Shown here one piece after another: positions 1 through 10,795 of a stretch of DNA of 33,995 nucleotides. The notes beneath the pieces are model-generated. The model ran no database searches. It had not been told where the DNA came from and saw only the letters and a program-made list of their open reading frames with translations. The translations under genes and the position numbers were made by a program. Source of the stretch: Flavobacteria bacterium MS024-2A. GTDB taxonomy: Bacteria > Bacteroidota > Bacteroidia > Flavobacteriales > Flavobacteriaceae. The first letter of the stretch is position 1. Every line of letters begins with the position of its first letter. The stretch covers positions 1 through 33,995 of the forward strand of contig CAJJAB010000113.1 in the NCBI GenBank assembly GCA_905181895.1, read 5' to 3'.

Positions 1-1
1 T

Positions 2-1900
2 AAAGCAATTGCACCAACTTTTGGCGGTATTAATTTAGAAGATATTAAGTCTCCTGAGGCTTTTATAATTGAGCGCAGATTAAAGGAGGAATTAGATATT
101 CCAGTGATGCATGATGACCAACACGGAACTGCTATTATTTCTGCTGCTGCATTATTGAACGCTTTAGAGCTTGCTAACAAGAAAATTGAAGACATTAAAA
201 TCGTAGTTTCAGGTGCAGGAGCAGCAGCAATTTCGTGTACTAAGTTATATAGAGCTTTTGGTGTTAATGTTGAAAATGTTGTCATGTTAGATAGTAAAGG
301 AGTGATTCGTAAAGACCGCGAATCACTGAGTCAAGAGAAAATTGAATTTGCTACTTCTCGAAACATAAATACCCTTGAAGAAGCTATGATCGATTCTGAT
401 GTTTTTATAGGTTTGTCAAAGGCTAATGTTCTTTCAACGGACATGTTACTTTCAATGGCAAAAGAGCCTATAGTTTTTGCTATGGCTAATCCAAACCCAG
501 AAATTCAATATGATCTAGCTTGTAAAACAAGAGATGATATTATAATGGCTACAGGTAGATCTGATAATCCTAATCAAGTGAATAATGTATTGGGTTTTCC
601 TTTTATTTTTAGGGGTGCTCTAGATGTTCGTGCTACCACTATTAACGAAGCAATGAAAATGGCAGCTGTCAAAGCTCTAGCAGATTTAGCAAAAGAATCA
701 GTGCCAGAGCAAGTTAATTTGGTATACGGTGAAACTCGATTAAGTTTTGGGAAAGAATATATTATTCCTAAACCATTCGACCCAAGATTGATTACAACGG
801 TTCCAGTTGCTGTAGCTAGAGCTGCAATGGATTCTGGAGTTGCCCAAATACCCATTGAAGATTGGGATAGATATAAAGAAACTCTAGAAAATAGATTAGG
901 CAATAGTCAGAAAATGGTTCGTATTCTTCATGACCGTGCCAAAACTGATCCAAAACGGCTTGTATTTGCTGAGGCGGATCAAATGGATGTATTGAAAGCG
1001 GCTCAAATTGTTCAGGAGGAAGGGATTGCCAAGCCTATCTTGTTGGGAAATAAATCTGTAATCGATGATTTGCGAAAGGCAATTGATTTTGATGCTGATG
1101 TTGAAATTATTGATCCAAAAGATCAAAGTCACGACAAGCAACGTAAAATATATGCAAAGTTATTTTGGAAAGATCAAAAACGTAAAGGTTATACGCTCTA
1201 TGACACTGAAAGACTTATGTGGGAGCGAAATTATTTTGCTTCTATGATGGTTAAAAATGGTGATGCAGATGCAATGCTTTCTGGGTATTCTAGAAATTAT
1301 CGTTCAGTGGTTAAACCTATTTTAGAAACAATATCTAAGGCTAAAGGAGTAAGTAAGGTTGCAGCTACAAACTTAATGTTGACAAAGTCAGGTCCTTTGT
1401 TTTTGACCGACACGACAATAAATGTTGAACCCACTTCGAAAGAATTAGCAAAAATTGCTCAAATGACAAGTCATATGGCAGGTCTTTTTGGTATTGAGCC
1501 TGTTATCGCTCTATTGTCTTTTTCAAATTTTGGCTCTTCTCGCTTTAGTCAAGCAAAAAAAGTAACAGAAGCTGTTTCAATTTTGCACAGAAGTAATCCC
1601 AATTTAGTTGTTGATGGACCTATTCAGTCTGATTTTGCGATAAATAAAAATTTACTTAATAAAGTATTTCCTTTTTCCGTATTGAAAAATAAAAAGGTAA
1701 ATATTTTAGTTTTCCCAAACCTTGACGCTGCTAATATAACTTATAAGTTAATGAAGGAACTGAATGATGCCCTTTCTATAGGACCTATTTTGATGGGTCT
1801 AAGTGAGCCAATTCACGTTTTACAGTTGGGGGCTTCAGTAGATGAAATAGTAAATATGTCTGCTGTAGCAGTTATTGATGCTCAATCAAAAAACAAATAA
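2..1900 (+). CDS. maeB: NADP-dependent malic enzyme with C-terminal phosphotransacetylase-like domain (5' truncated by window edge)
   Basis: Frame stays open upstream of the listed ORF start to base 2 (KAIAPTFGGINLEDIKSPEAF...IPVMHDDQHGTA). Malic-enzyme NAD-binding motifs (VVSGAGAAAISC, FAMANPNPEI) are followed by a PTA-like region (DPKRLVFAEADQ...NPNLVVDGPIQSDFA...NILVFPNLDAANI). Confidence 0.93.
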   Translation, partial: KAIAPTFGGINLEDIKSPEAFIIERRLKEELDIPVMHDDQHGTAIISAAALLNALELANKKIEDIKIVVSGAGAAAISCTKLYRAFGVNVENVVMLDSKGVIRKDRESLSQEKIEFATSRNINTLEEAMIDSDVFIGLSKANVLSTDMLLSMAKEPIVFAMANPNPEIQYDLACKTRDDIIMATGRSDNPNQVNNVLGFPFIFRGALDVRATTINEAMKMAAVKALADLAKESVPEQVNLVYGETRLSFGKEYIIPKPFDPRLITTVPVAVARAAMDSGVAQIPIEDWDRYKETLENRLGNSQKMVRILHDRAKTDPKRLVFAEADQMDVLKAAQIVQEEGIAKPILLGNKSVIDDLRKAIDFDADVEIIDPKDQSHDKQRKIYAKLFWKDQKRKGYTLYDTERLMWERNYFASMMVKNGDADAMLSGYSRNYRSVVKPILETISKAKGVSKVAATNLMLTKSGPLFLTDTTINVEPTSKELAKIAQMTSHMAGLFGIEPVIALLSFSNFGSSRFSQAKKVTEAVSILHRSNPNLVVDGPIQSDFAINKNLLNKVFPFSVLKNKKVNILVFPNLDAANITYKLMKELNDALSIGPILMGLSEPIHVLQLGASVDEIVNMSAVAVIDAQSKNK

Positions 1901-1904
1901 GACT

Positions 1905-2486
1905 ATGATTACACAAATTACAGGAAAATTAGTTGAAAAATCACCTACACAAGTAGTAATTGATTGTCAAGGAATTGGATATGAATTGAATATTTCTTTA
2001 CATACTTTTTCTCAATTAGGAGATGATGAGAATATAAAACTATTTACCCATCTTCAAATTCGTGAGGATTCTCACACTTTATTTGGGTTTTATACTCTTG
2101 TAGAACGTTCTGTTTTTAGACTTTTAATATCGGTTTCTGGAATTGGAGCAAGTATTGCACGAACAATGCTCTCATCACTTGAACCCCATCAAATTCAACG
2201 AGCAATAGTTACGGAAGATTTGAATACTATAAAATCAATAAAAGGTATCGGTTTAAAAACAGCTCAAAGAGTTTTAATTGAGCTAAAAGATAAAATGATG
2301 AATCTCTTTGATGGTGAAGAAATTCAGTCTTTTACTAACAATACAATCAAAGAAGAAGCGTTATCAGCATTAGAAGTTCTTGGTTATTCAAGAAAGCAAT
2401 CTGAAAAAATAGTAGATAACGCATTTCAGAGTGTTCCAGAGAGTTCTGTTGAAGAACTTATAAAGGTTGCTCTGAATAAATTATAA
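1905..2486 (+). CDS. ruvA: Holliday junction branch migration complex subunit RuvA
   Basis: MITQITGKLVEKSPTQVVIDCQGIGYELNIS... with HhH motifs (LISVSGIGASIARTML, IKSIKGIGLKTAQRVLIELKDK). Start set to the Met at 1905 rather than the longer ORF start at 1875. Confidence 0.95.
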   Translation: MITQITGKLVEKSPTQVVIDCQGIGYELNISLHTFSQLGDDENIKLFTHLQIREDSHTLFGFYTLVERSVFRLLISVSGIGASIARTMLSSLEPHQIQRAIVTEDLNTIKSIKGIGLKTAQRVLIELKDKMMNLFDGEEIQSFTNNTIKEEALSALEVLGYSRKQSEKIVDNAFQSVPESSVEELIKVALNKL

Positions 2487-2493
2487 AAAACCT

Positions 2494-5400
2494 TTGATTG
2501 AGAATAAACGATATGTAGTTTATAAATATTCCCAAGCTTTAATTCATATATTATTTTGGATATTATCTTCTTTTGGGGTCATTTTATCTCAAGAAAAAGC
2601 TCATGTTGGCGAAATTGCACTCCCAGATTCAAGTAGTATTTCTAAAAAATACACTTACGATTCTGAATCAGATCGGTATATATTTTCTAAAGAAATAGGA
2701 GGTTATTTAATTGGAATTCCCCTAATACTATCTATTAAAGAATATGAGGCTTTAGTCCTAAAAGAACAAATGCAAAATTATTTTAAAAAAAAGGTTCAAG
2801 CTTTAAGTGGTAAAGGTTTAGATATAGATGATACCCAGAAAAATTTACTTCCTGAATTATATGTAAACAACAAATTCTTTCAATCTATTTTTGGTAGTAA
2901 TGCTATTGATATATCGCCGCAAGGATCTATTGGGATTGACTTGGGATATCGTTATCAAAGAAATGATAATCCCATAACTTCTCCTGTAAATAGAAGATCT
3001 CCTGGATTTGAATTTGATCAACGGATTAGTTTAAGTTTATTGGGAAAAATTGGTGAGCGCCTTCAAATAACTGCTAATTACGACACTGAATCTACTTTCG
3101 ATTTTCAAAATCTTATTAAAATTGAATTTAACCCTCCCCAATTATCCGAATTAAAAGATGTAATCCCGGGTAAGATTGGTTCTAGAATCAATGATATTCA
3201 AGGAAAAGTAGGTAATATTAATTCTAAGATTGAAAATGTTAATGCCAAAGTTGAAGACATTCAAAATAAAATTGGAGAAGTTAAAAACACACTTAAACAA
3301 GCACGGCAAAGAATAGATCAATTAAAAAATAATATAAATCAACTCCCTAATAGTTCAGAAGAAGTTGGAAATAGAGTTGCGGACTATTTGAAGGGAAAAG
3401 TAACTGAGGATGCAATCATACAAAATATTGATATTGGAAATATTAGTTTGCCTTTAAATAGTAATTTAATTCAAGGAGCTCAAAGTCTTTTTGGAGTTCG
3501 AGCAGATTTAAAATTTGGGAACACAACCATTTCTGGAATTTTCTCTGAACAGCGTTCCCAATCTCAAAATATCACTTCACAGGGAGGAGGTAAATTAGAG
3601 GAATTCAGTTTATTTGCTTTAGACTATGAAGAAGATCGGCATTATTTTTTGAGTCAATATTTTAGAGATAACTATGATGCTTTTTTAGATACCTATCCTT
3701 ACATAAATTCACCTGTTCAAATTACTCGAATTGAAGTTTGGGTTACAAATAGAGGCTATCAAACCAATAATGTTAGAAATATTATTGCACTTCAAGATTT
3801 AGGAGAAGCCAATGCTGAAAACACAAAACTTGATGAGAGAGTTCCTGATTTTTTCACGGTATTAAACCCTGAATTTCCACCCAGTAATGATATTAACAGA
3901 TTGGATCCTGATGGGATAGGTTTTGGAGGAATTTTAACTAATGCCATTAGAGACATAGCAACGGTTAAAAATGGATTTGGATCTATTAAAACTACCGAAG
4001 GTTATGATTATGCTGTTTTGGAAAGCGCTCGAAAACTAAGTGATCAAGAGTATACTTTTCATCCTCAATTAGGTTACATTTCATTAAATCAACGCTTGAG
4101 TAACGATGAAATTCTGGGAGTATCTTTTCAATATACTTATTTAGGAAAAGTTTATCAAGTTGGTGAGTTCGCAAATGGAGATGTACCCGGTACTTCTTTA
4201 ATTCAGTCTAACGCTTCCCAACAAGCGCAACTAGCACCTGTAGTTCAAACCAATAATTTAGTGATCAAAATGCTTAAAAGTAGCTTGACCGACATACGTC
4301 AACCAATTTGGAACTTGATGATGAAAAACATATACAATACAGGAGCTTTTCAGCTTTCCCAAGAAGACTTTAAATTAAATATACTTTACACAGATCCTTC
4401 TCCAATTAATTACATGACTCCAGTAGATCCATCTATTTGGCCCGAAAACCTTAGCAAAGAAGTTTTATTAAACACAATGGATTTAGACCGTTTAAATGCC
4501 TATCAAGATTTAGTTCCTCAAGGAGACGGTTTTTTTGATTTTATTCCTGGGATTACAATTGACCCTCGTTATGGGCGAATTATATTTCCTAAAGCTGAGC
4601 CTTTTGGAGAATTTTTATTTAACCTATTAGATAATCCAGAATCGGGTAAAGAAGATTACGATATTGAGAGCACTTTTAATAAAAATCAAAAAAAATACGT
4701 TTTTAAAGAGTTGTATTCTTCAACAAAAGCCGCGGCACTCGAGTTTACCGAAAAAAATAAATTTCAATTAAAAGGACGTTATAAATCAGAAGGTGGAGAT
4801 GGCATCAATATTGGTGCTTTTAACGTACCTAGAGGTTCGGTTATAGTTACAGCAGGAGGGAGAGTTCTGCAAGAAGGTCTTGATTATACTGTAAATTATG
4901 AAATAGGACGTGTTAAAATTTTAGATGAGGGATTGAAAGCGTCAAATATTCCAATTGATATTTCTGTGGAAAATAACTCTTTTTTCAATCAACAAAATAA
5001 ACGTTTTTCAGGAATCAATCTCAATCATCGAATTACAGATAAAATTAATGTGGGAGGAACGCTTCTAAACCTGAGTGAAAATCCTCTAACCCAAAAAGCA
5101 AATTATGGAACTGAACCCGTAAATAATACGATGATGGGCTTCAATACCAATTTTTCTACTGAAATTCCATTTTTAACTCGTTTGGTTAACAAATATCCAA
5201 CTATCAAAACGAATATTCCTTCTCAAATTTCTTTTCGAGCAGAAGTGGCAAGTTTGGCAGCTCAAGATCCAAGAAATACCCAATTAAATGGTGAAACAAA
5301 TGTATATATAGATGATTTTGAAGGTGCACAAACTAATATTGATATTAAAGGCTATAATGCTTGGAATCTTTCAAGTGTCCCTGTAAATGATGTTATAGGA

Positions 5401-8400
5401 GCAAATGACGACGGCTTAAAAAGCGGATATGGAAGATCTAAACTAGCTTGGTATTCTATTGATCAAATCTTTTACTTTAGACCTCCGAACGGAATAAATA
5501 ATAACGATATATCTTCAAACGAAACACGGCGAATTTTCATTAATGAATTGTTTCCAGAACAAGATATTGTTCAAGGGACGCCAAGTACACTCCCAACATT
5601 TGATTTAGCCTATTATCCAGAAGAAAAAGGGCCATATAATAATTCTCCAAATGACCAATTTGGTAATAAAATAAAAAAGAATTGGGCGGGCATAATGCGC
5701 TCTTTAAATGCTACAAACTTTGAACAATCAAATGTAGAATTCATCGAATTTTGGTTATTGGATACATTTTCAAATAATGAATCTTCTTCAGACGATCTAG
5801 GTGAGTTAGTTTTTCATTTAGGGAATATATCGGAGGATGTTTTAAGAGATGGAAGAAAACAATTTGAAAATGGATTGCCTGGATCAACTGAACTTTCTCC
5901 AACTTATCAAACAGATTGGGGAAAAGTTCCTGCAAATCAATCGTTAGTATATGCTTTTAATTCTGTAGCAGAAGACCGTGATTTACAAGATGTTGGATTG
6001 GATGGATTAAATGATATTGAGGAACAATACATTTTCACTAATGGACCTATCAAAGATCCGGCTGGGGACAACTATCAATATTTTTTACAAGCAGAAGGTG
6101 GAATTCTAAATCGATATAAAAATTACAATGGATTGGAGGGGAATACTCCTGTTGCTTTTAGTGATTCTGATCGAGGTAATACTACAGAGCCAGATGCAGA
6201 AGATATTAACAGAGATCAAAGTATGAATACGATTGATAGTTATTTTGAATATCGTGTTCCTATTGCTAAAAATATGCAAGTAGGAAATCATCCATTTGTT
6301 ACTGATGTTCGAGAAAACATAAAAGTTAACGCACCTAATGGAGATGAATTAGTAGTTCGTTGGATACAGTTTAAAGTTCCAATTCAAAAAGATTATTATG
6401 AAAACACTTCATTCAACAATTATTTTAAGTCAGTAAACGCAATTAATGATTTAAGATCGATTCGATTTATGCGTATGGTTTTAAGTGGTTTTGAAGAAGA
6501 AGTTACCTTTCGGTTTGGCACTTTGGATTTAGTAAGGGGAGATTGGCGAAGATATAATAAAGCCTTAAATGAAGAGGTTTTAGTAAATGAAAATACTACC
6601 GTAGACATCAGTACAGTAAATATTTTGGAAAATGAAAATAGAATTCCTATTAATTATGTTTTACCTCCAGAGATAAGAAGAGAACAGATAAATAATAATA
6701 ATACAATAATAAGACAAAACGAACAGTCACTGGCATTTAGAGTTTGTGATCTACAGCCTTTGGATTCAAGAGGAATTTACAAAAACTTGAATCTTGACAT
6801 GCGTCAGTACAGTAAGTTGCGTATGTTTTTACATGCCGAGTCTCTTCCAGGTAATGAGCCGCTTCCAGGGGAGGGTTCGGAAGATGAATTTGATAAAAGA
6901 TTGGTTGCTTTTATTCGTTTGGGGACTGATTATCAAGATAATTATTATCAAATAGAGATCCCATTAAAACCCACTGAATATTCATCTGAGATTATAAATA
7001 GACTCACTGCAGAGGAGGTTTGGAACCCTGATTCAAATTCTCTGGAAGTTCCCATAGATCTTTTAGCTAAACTTAAAACGCTTGCAATTCAACAATTAGG
7101 ATTAGGAGAAACAATATATTTTGATGAAGAACTAAACTCAATAGAGGAATTTACGCCGATCAGCAGTCTACCTGGGGATAAAAAATATAAATTTTCAATT
7201 CGAGGAAATCCTTCTTTAGGAGACATAAGAACCTTGATGATAGGAGTTAAAAATCCCTCAACTAATTTAGGAGAATCTTTATGTGGTGAGGTTTGGTTTA
7301 ATGAATTAAGGATTTCTGGAATAGACAGTCAAGGGGGTTGGGCTGCGATTGGCGCTTTAGATGCTAATTTAGCTGATTTTGCTTCTTTTTCTGCATCAGG
7401 AAGGTATTCTACGATTGGTTTTGGGAGTATAGATCAGACTCCTAATCAAAGAGCAAGAGAGGATTTGCTGCAATATGATATAGTTTCTAATATTAACCTT
7501 GAACAACTTACCCCTTCCAAATGGGGGCTTCAAATACCTTTGAGTTTTGCAAGTGGAAAAACAATGATTACTCCAGAATATGATCCTTTTTATCAAGATT
7601 TAAAACTAGTTGATCGACTGGATACGGCAGAAAGAAAATCTCAACGTGATTCAATAAGAGATCAAGCAATTAACTATACAAGTAGAAAGAGTGTTAGTTT
7701 AATTGGAGTAAGAAAAAATAATTTAGGTGAAGATAAAAACTATTTTTACAGTCCAGAAAATTTTGATTTTTCCTATGCCTATAATGAATTGTTGCACAGA
7801 GATTATGAAATAGAAACTCAAGAAGAAATTAATTTATTATTGAGCGCTAATTATGGACATTCTTTCATTTCTAATCCCATTGAACCTTTTAAAAAAGCAA
7901 CTTTTTTTAATCGTAAAAAATACTGGCAGTGGCTTCAGAAAATTAACTTTAATCTTTTACCAAGCTCCCTCGAGGCATCAGCAAATATTAATAGAATTTT
8001 AAATAATCAGAAGTTTAGACAGGTATATTTAGAAGGAGTAGATGCGACGCTACAGCGGAGTTTACCCAATTTACAACAAAGAAACTTTTTGTTTGATTTT
8101 AACTATGCCTTTACTCATAATTTAAGTCGTTCGTTACGTGTAAATTTCAATGCAAATACAAGCAGTATAATTAGGCAACTGGATGCGATTGACTCTGGTT
8201 TGGTAAATCCTTTTATACCTTCAAAACAAATCTTATGGCAGGGATTACTCAATACAGGAGAACCAAATAATCATATTCAGTCCCTGGCTGTAAATTATAA
8301 ATTACCTTTTCAGCATCTCCCTTTTTTAAGTTTTATTGATGCAACTTACAATTATACCGGAAACTTCAATTGGATTAGAGGCTCCGAAGCACTATCACAG

Positions 8401-9945
8401 GTAAAAAATCAGGATGGTATCCCCCTAGGAATAGTAAATACTATTCAAAATAATAACACAAAAACCTTAACCGGAGCATTATCATTTGCAAAATTATATT
8501 CCATTTTGGGTTTAAAATCCAAGAGAAGTTCTTTCACACAAAAAATAAGAAATAGTATTCCTAAAGATTCTGTACCAAAATCAAAGAGTTCTTTCTTAAA
8601 GAAGGGCTTGACCCAATTAGTTGATGTATTGACAGCTGTAAAAAGAGTACAAGCCAGTTATAATGAAAACAATGGTTCTGTATTACCCGGTTATTTACCC
8701 TCAGTCGGTTTTGCAGGTGGGATGCGACCAACCTTGGGCTATACTTTTGGTAGTCAGGCAGATATCCGATATGAAGCAGCACGTCAAGGATGGTTAACAA
8801 GGTATCCAAATTTTAATCAACCTTTCACAAGTTTACATAGTAGCAAGTTTAAAGCATCTGCTCAGGTTGTTCCTCTAAAAAATTTAATTATTGATTTTAA
8901 TGCTGAGCGTGATTATTCCGAAAATAAACTTGAAAATTTTAAAGTAGAAGATCAAAATTATCTCCCTCAAAACTCAAGTTTGTTTGGTAATTTTGGAATG
9001 TCAACAATTTTGATTCAAACGACTTTTAGTAATTCTCGCGGTTCGTCAAGTTCAAATTTTGAAAAATTTAGGGATAACAGAAAAGTTATCGCAAACCGCT
9101 TGGCACAGAATAGTAATTATAGAAATCTAGTGAAGGATAATGATGGCTATCCCCTTGGCTTCGGGAGAAATCAACAAGGTGTTTTGATTCATTCGTTTCT
9201 AGCAGCATATTCGGGTTCTAGCCCAAAAAAAGTTTCGTTAAATCCAATTAGAAGTAACCCTTTACCCAATTGGAATATAAAATTCACAGGTCTTTCAGAA
9301 ATAAAAGCATTATCAAAAATCTTCAAACGTTTTTCAATAAATCATGCTTATCGAGCAAGTTATACCTTGACTAACTTTCAAAATAATTTTGATTTTAATA
9401 CTAATATTCCCGATCAATTAGATAAGTTAGGTAATTTAATTCCACAAAAATTATATTCTAATGTAAATTTAGTTGAGCAATTTAATCCCTTAGTTCGCAT
9501 TGATATTGAGATGAATAATTCATTTAAATTTTTAGCTGAGCTAAGAAAAGAAAGAGCCATCTCGTTAAGTCTTGACAATAATTTAATCACAGAATCAGCT
9601 GGTGATGAATACGTTATAGGAATGGGGTATAGAGTAAAAGATTTACGATTTAGAACTAGTTTTGGAGGCCGCCGGATTATTTTGAAGGGAGATTTAAACA
9701 TAAAAGCAGATGTCTCCTATCGAGATAATATTACTGTTTTAAGAAACTTGGAATACGATAACAACCAGGTGACTGCTGGACAACGTTTGGTAGCTATCAA
9801 ACTAACGGCCGACTACGCATTGACAAAAAATTTGATTGCCCAATTTTTTTATGATCATAATTTCTCAGAATTCGCAATTTCAACTGCCTTTCCGCAAACT
9901 AGTATTCGTTCAGGTTTTACAATTCGTTATAACTTTGGAAATTAA
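2494..9945 (+). CDS. sprA: SprA, giant outer-membrane translocon of the type 9 secretion system / gliding motility; probable TTG start
   Basis: 2483 aa. Characteristic SprA motifs include ANYDTESTFDFQNLIKIEF, IGNISLPLNSNLIQGAQSLFGVRADLKFG, FALDYEEDRHYFLSQYFRDNYD, YIDDFEGAQTNIDIKGYNAWNLSSVP and a C-terminal aromatic beta strand. Confidence 0.95.
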   Translation: MIENKRYVVYKYSQALIHILFWILSSFGVILSQEKAHVGEIALPDSSSISKKYTYDSESDRYIFSKEIGGYLIGIPLILSIKEYEALVLKEQMQNYFKKKVQALSGKGLDIDDTQKNLLPELYVNNKFFQSIFGSNAIDISPQGSIGIDLGYRYQRNDNPITSPVNRRSPGFEFDQRISLSLLGKIGERLQITANYDTESTFDFQNLIKIEFNPPQLSELKDVIPGKIGSRINDIQGKVGNINSKIENVNAKVEDIQNKIGEVKNTLKQARQRIDQLKNNINQLPNSSEEVGNRVADYLKGKVTEDAIIQNIDIGNISLPLNSNLIQGAQSLFGVRADLKFGNTTISGIFSEQRSQSQNITSQGGGKLEEFSLFALDYEEDRHYFLSQYFRDNYDAFLDTYPYINSPVQITRIEVWVTNRGYQTNNVRNIIALQDLGEANAENTKLDERVPDFFTVLNPEFPPSNDINRLDPDGIGFGGILTNAIRDIATVKNGFGSIKTTEGYDYAVLESARKLSDQEYTFHPQLGYISLNQRLSNDEILGVSFQYTYLGKVYQVGEFANGDVPGTSLIQSNASQQAQLAPVVQTNNLVIKMLKSSLTDIRQPIWNLMMKNIYNTGAFQLSQEDFKLNILYTDPSPINYMTPVDPSIWPENLSKEVLLNTMDLDRLNAYQDLVPQGDGFFDFIPGITIDPRYGRIIFPKAEPFGEFLFNLLDNPESGKEDYDIESTFNKNQKKYVFKELYSSTKAAALEFTEKNKFQLKGRYKSEGGDGINIGAFNVPRGSVIVTAGGRVLQEGLDYTVNYEIGRVKILDEGLKASNIPIDISVENNSFFNQQNKRFSGINLNHRITDKINVGGTLLNLSENPLTQKANYGTEPVNNTMMGFNTNFSTEIPFLTRLVNKYPTIKTNIPSQISFRAEVASLAAQDPRNTQLNGETNVYIDDFEGAQTNIDIKGYNAWNLSSVPVNDVIGANDDGLKSGYGRSKLAWYSIDQIFYFRPPNGINNNDISSNETRRIFINELFPEQDIVQGTPSTLPTFDLAYYPEEKGPYNNSPNDQFGNKIKKNWAGIMRSLNATNFEQSNVEFIEFWLLDTFSNNESSSDDLGELVFHLGNISEDVLRDGRKQFENGLPGSTELSPTYQTDWGKVPANQSLVYAFNSVAEDRDLQDVGLDGLNDIEEQYIFTNGPIKDPAGDNYQYFLQAEGGILNRYKNYNGLEGNTPVAFSDSDRGNTTEPDAEDINRDQSMNTIDSYFEYRVPIAKNMQVGNHPFVTDVRENIKVNAPNGDELVVRWIQFKVPIQKDYYENTSFNNYFKSVNAINDLRSIRFMRMVLSGFEEEVTFRFGTLDLVRGDWRRYNKALNEEVLVNENTTVDISTVNILENENRIPINYVLPPEIRREQINNNNTIIRQNEQSLAFRVCDLQPLDSRGIYKNLNLDMRQYSKLRMFLHAESLPGNEPLPGEGSEDEFDKRLVAFIRLGTDYQDNYYQIEIPLKPTEYSSEIINRLTAEEVWNPDSNSLEVPIDLLAKLKTLAIQQLGLGETIYFDEELNSIEEFTPISSLPGDKKYKFSIRGNPSLGDIRTLMIGVKNPSTNLGESLCGEVWFNELRISGIDSQGGWAAIGALDANLADFASFSASGRYSTIGFGSIDQTPNQRAREDLLQYDIVSNINLEQLTPSKWGLQIPLSFASGKTMITPEYDPFYQDLKLVDRLDTAERKSQRDSIRDQAINYTSRKSVSLIGVRKNNLGEDKNYFYSPENFDFSYAYNELLHRDYEIETQEEINLLLSANYGHSFISNPIEPFKKATFFNRKKYWQWLQKINFNLLPSSLEASANINRILNNQKFRQVYLEGVDATLQRSLPNLQQRNFLFDFNYAFTHNLSRSLRVNFNANTSSIIRQLDAIDSGLVNPFIPSKQILWQGLLNTGEPNNHIQSLAVNYKLPFQHLPFLSFIDATYNYTGNFNWIRGSEALSQVKNQDGIPLGIVNTIQNNNTKTLTGALSFAKLYSILGLKSKRSSFTQKIRNSIPKDSVPKSKSSFLKKGLTQLVDVLTAVKRVQASYNENNGSVLPGYLPSVGFAGGMRPTLGYTFGSQADIRYEAARQGWLTRYPNFNQPFTSLHSSKFKASAQVVPLKNLIIDFNAERDYSENKLENFKVEDQNYLPQNSSLFGNFGMSTILIQTTFSNSRGSSSSNFEKFRDNRKVIANRLAQNSNYRNLVKDNDGYPLGFGRNQQGVLIHSFLAAYSGSSPKKVSLNPIRSNPLPNWNIKFTGLSEIKALSKIFKRFSINHAYRASYTLTNFQNNFDFNTNIPDQLDKLGNLIPQKLYSNVNLVEQFNPLVRIDIEMNNSFKFLAELRKERAISLSLDNNLITESAGDEYVIGMGYRVKDLRFRTSFGGRRIILKGDLNIKADVSYRDNITVLRNLEYDNNQVTAGQRLVAIKLTADYALTKNLIAQFFYDHNFSEFAISTAFPQTSIRSGFTIRYNFGN

Positions 9946-9947
9946 AA

Positions 9948-9980
9948 TTGTTTTTTCACAAAAGAAATCTTTTACATTTG
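9948..9980 (+). promoter_or_regulatory. Putative Bacteroidota-type promoter upstream of gcvH (TTG ... TACATTTG)
   Basis: TACATTTG at 9973-9980 matches the TAnnTTTG -7 consensus; TTG at 9948-9950, 22-nt spacing. Confidence 0.5.
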
Positions 9981-10001
9981 TCAAAATGAATTTTTCATAA
10001 A

Positions 10002-10382
10002 ATGAATGTACCTGTAGAATTAAAATACACCAAAGATCATGAGTGGATCAAAATTGAGGGAGACATAGCCACTGTTGGAATTACTGATTATGCTCAAGGT
10101 GAGTTAGGTGATATCGTATATGTGGAAGTAGAGACTTTAGACGAGACACTGGAGAAGGATGTTGTTTTTGGAACTGTTGAAGCTGTTAAAACTGTTTCTG
10201 ATTTGTTTATGCCCGTTTCAGGAGAAGTCATCGCTTTTAATAAAACTTTAGAGGACACCCCAGAAACTGTCAATGAAGATCCTTATGGAGCAGGTTGGAT
10301 GATTAAAGTGAAACTTAGTGATCCAGGGTCAATAGAAAATTTATTAGATGCTACAGCATATATTTCGTTGGTTACAGGCTAA
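10002..10382 (+). CDS. gcvH: Glycine cleavage system H protein
   Basis: [44 protein letters not shown]...[21 protein letters not shown], with the lipoyl lysine in the EAVKT context. Confidence 0.96.
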   Translation: MNVPVELKYTKDHEWIKIEGDIATVGITDYAQGELGDIVYVEVETLDETLEKDVVFGTVEAVKTVSDLFMPVSGEVIAFNKTLEDTPETVNEDPYGAGWMIKVKLSDPGSIENLLDATAYISLVTG

Positions 10383-10740
10383 TTATTTTTTTAAGGTATT
10401 TGCAGTATTAGCTACCTTCAGTGTGATTTATTTGAGCCTTAAACCTCCTGGTCAACAAATGACTTACTGGACTTTTCTAAATTTTAGACAAGATTTAGTT
10501 TTTCATTTTACCTGTTATTTTTTTCTTACAGGAATATATTTTGCAGCATTTTTTAAAAATACATCCGTTTTTAAAAAAGCCTTTTTTTTATCTTTTTCCG
10601 TCGGTTTTATTTTGGAGTTCATTCAGCTCATTTCAATATTCAATCGAACCTTTGACTTTAATGATTTATTAGCAAATTTAGCAGGGTCATGTCTTGGAAT
10701 TTTACTAATTCGACTTTTCTTTTCTTATTCTGTAAAGTAA
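10348..10740 (+). CDS. VanZ-like family membrane protein
   Basis: 130 aa, multi-TM; SLKPPG...[17 protein letters not shown]...[10 protein letters not shown]...[17 protein letters not shown] is VanZ-like. Confidence 0.8.
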   Translation: MLQHIFRWLQANYFFKVFAVLATFSVIYLSLKPPGQQMTYWTFLNFRQDLVFHFTCYFFLTGIYFAAFFKNTSVFKKAFFLSFSVGFILEFIQLISIFNRTFDFNDLLANLAGSCLGILLIRLFFSYSVK

Positions 10741-10795
10741 TAGCTTGTTTTTATTCTATTTTTTTTTAGTTTAGCTATCTAAATAATGGTTTATT

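Noticed and set aside
574-1141. Minus-strand ORFs 574-903 and 896-1141
   Set aside because: Antisense to the well-supported malic enzyme/PTA frame; no recognisable domain.
3992-9701. Several 60-95 aa minus-strand ORFs inside sprA
   Set aside because: Low-complexity or unstructured products opposite a strongly supported giant CDS; expected by chance.
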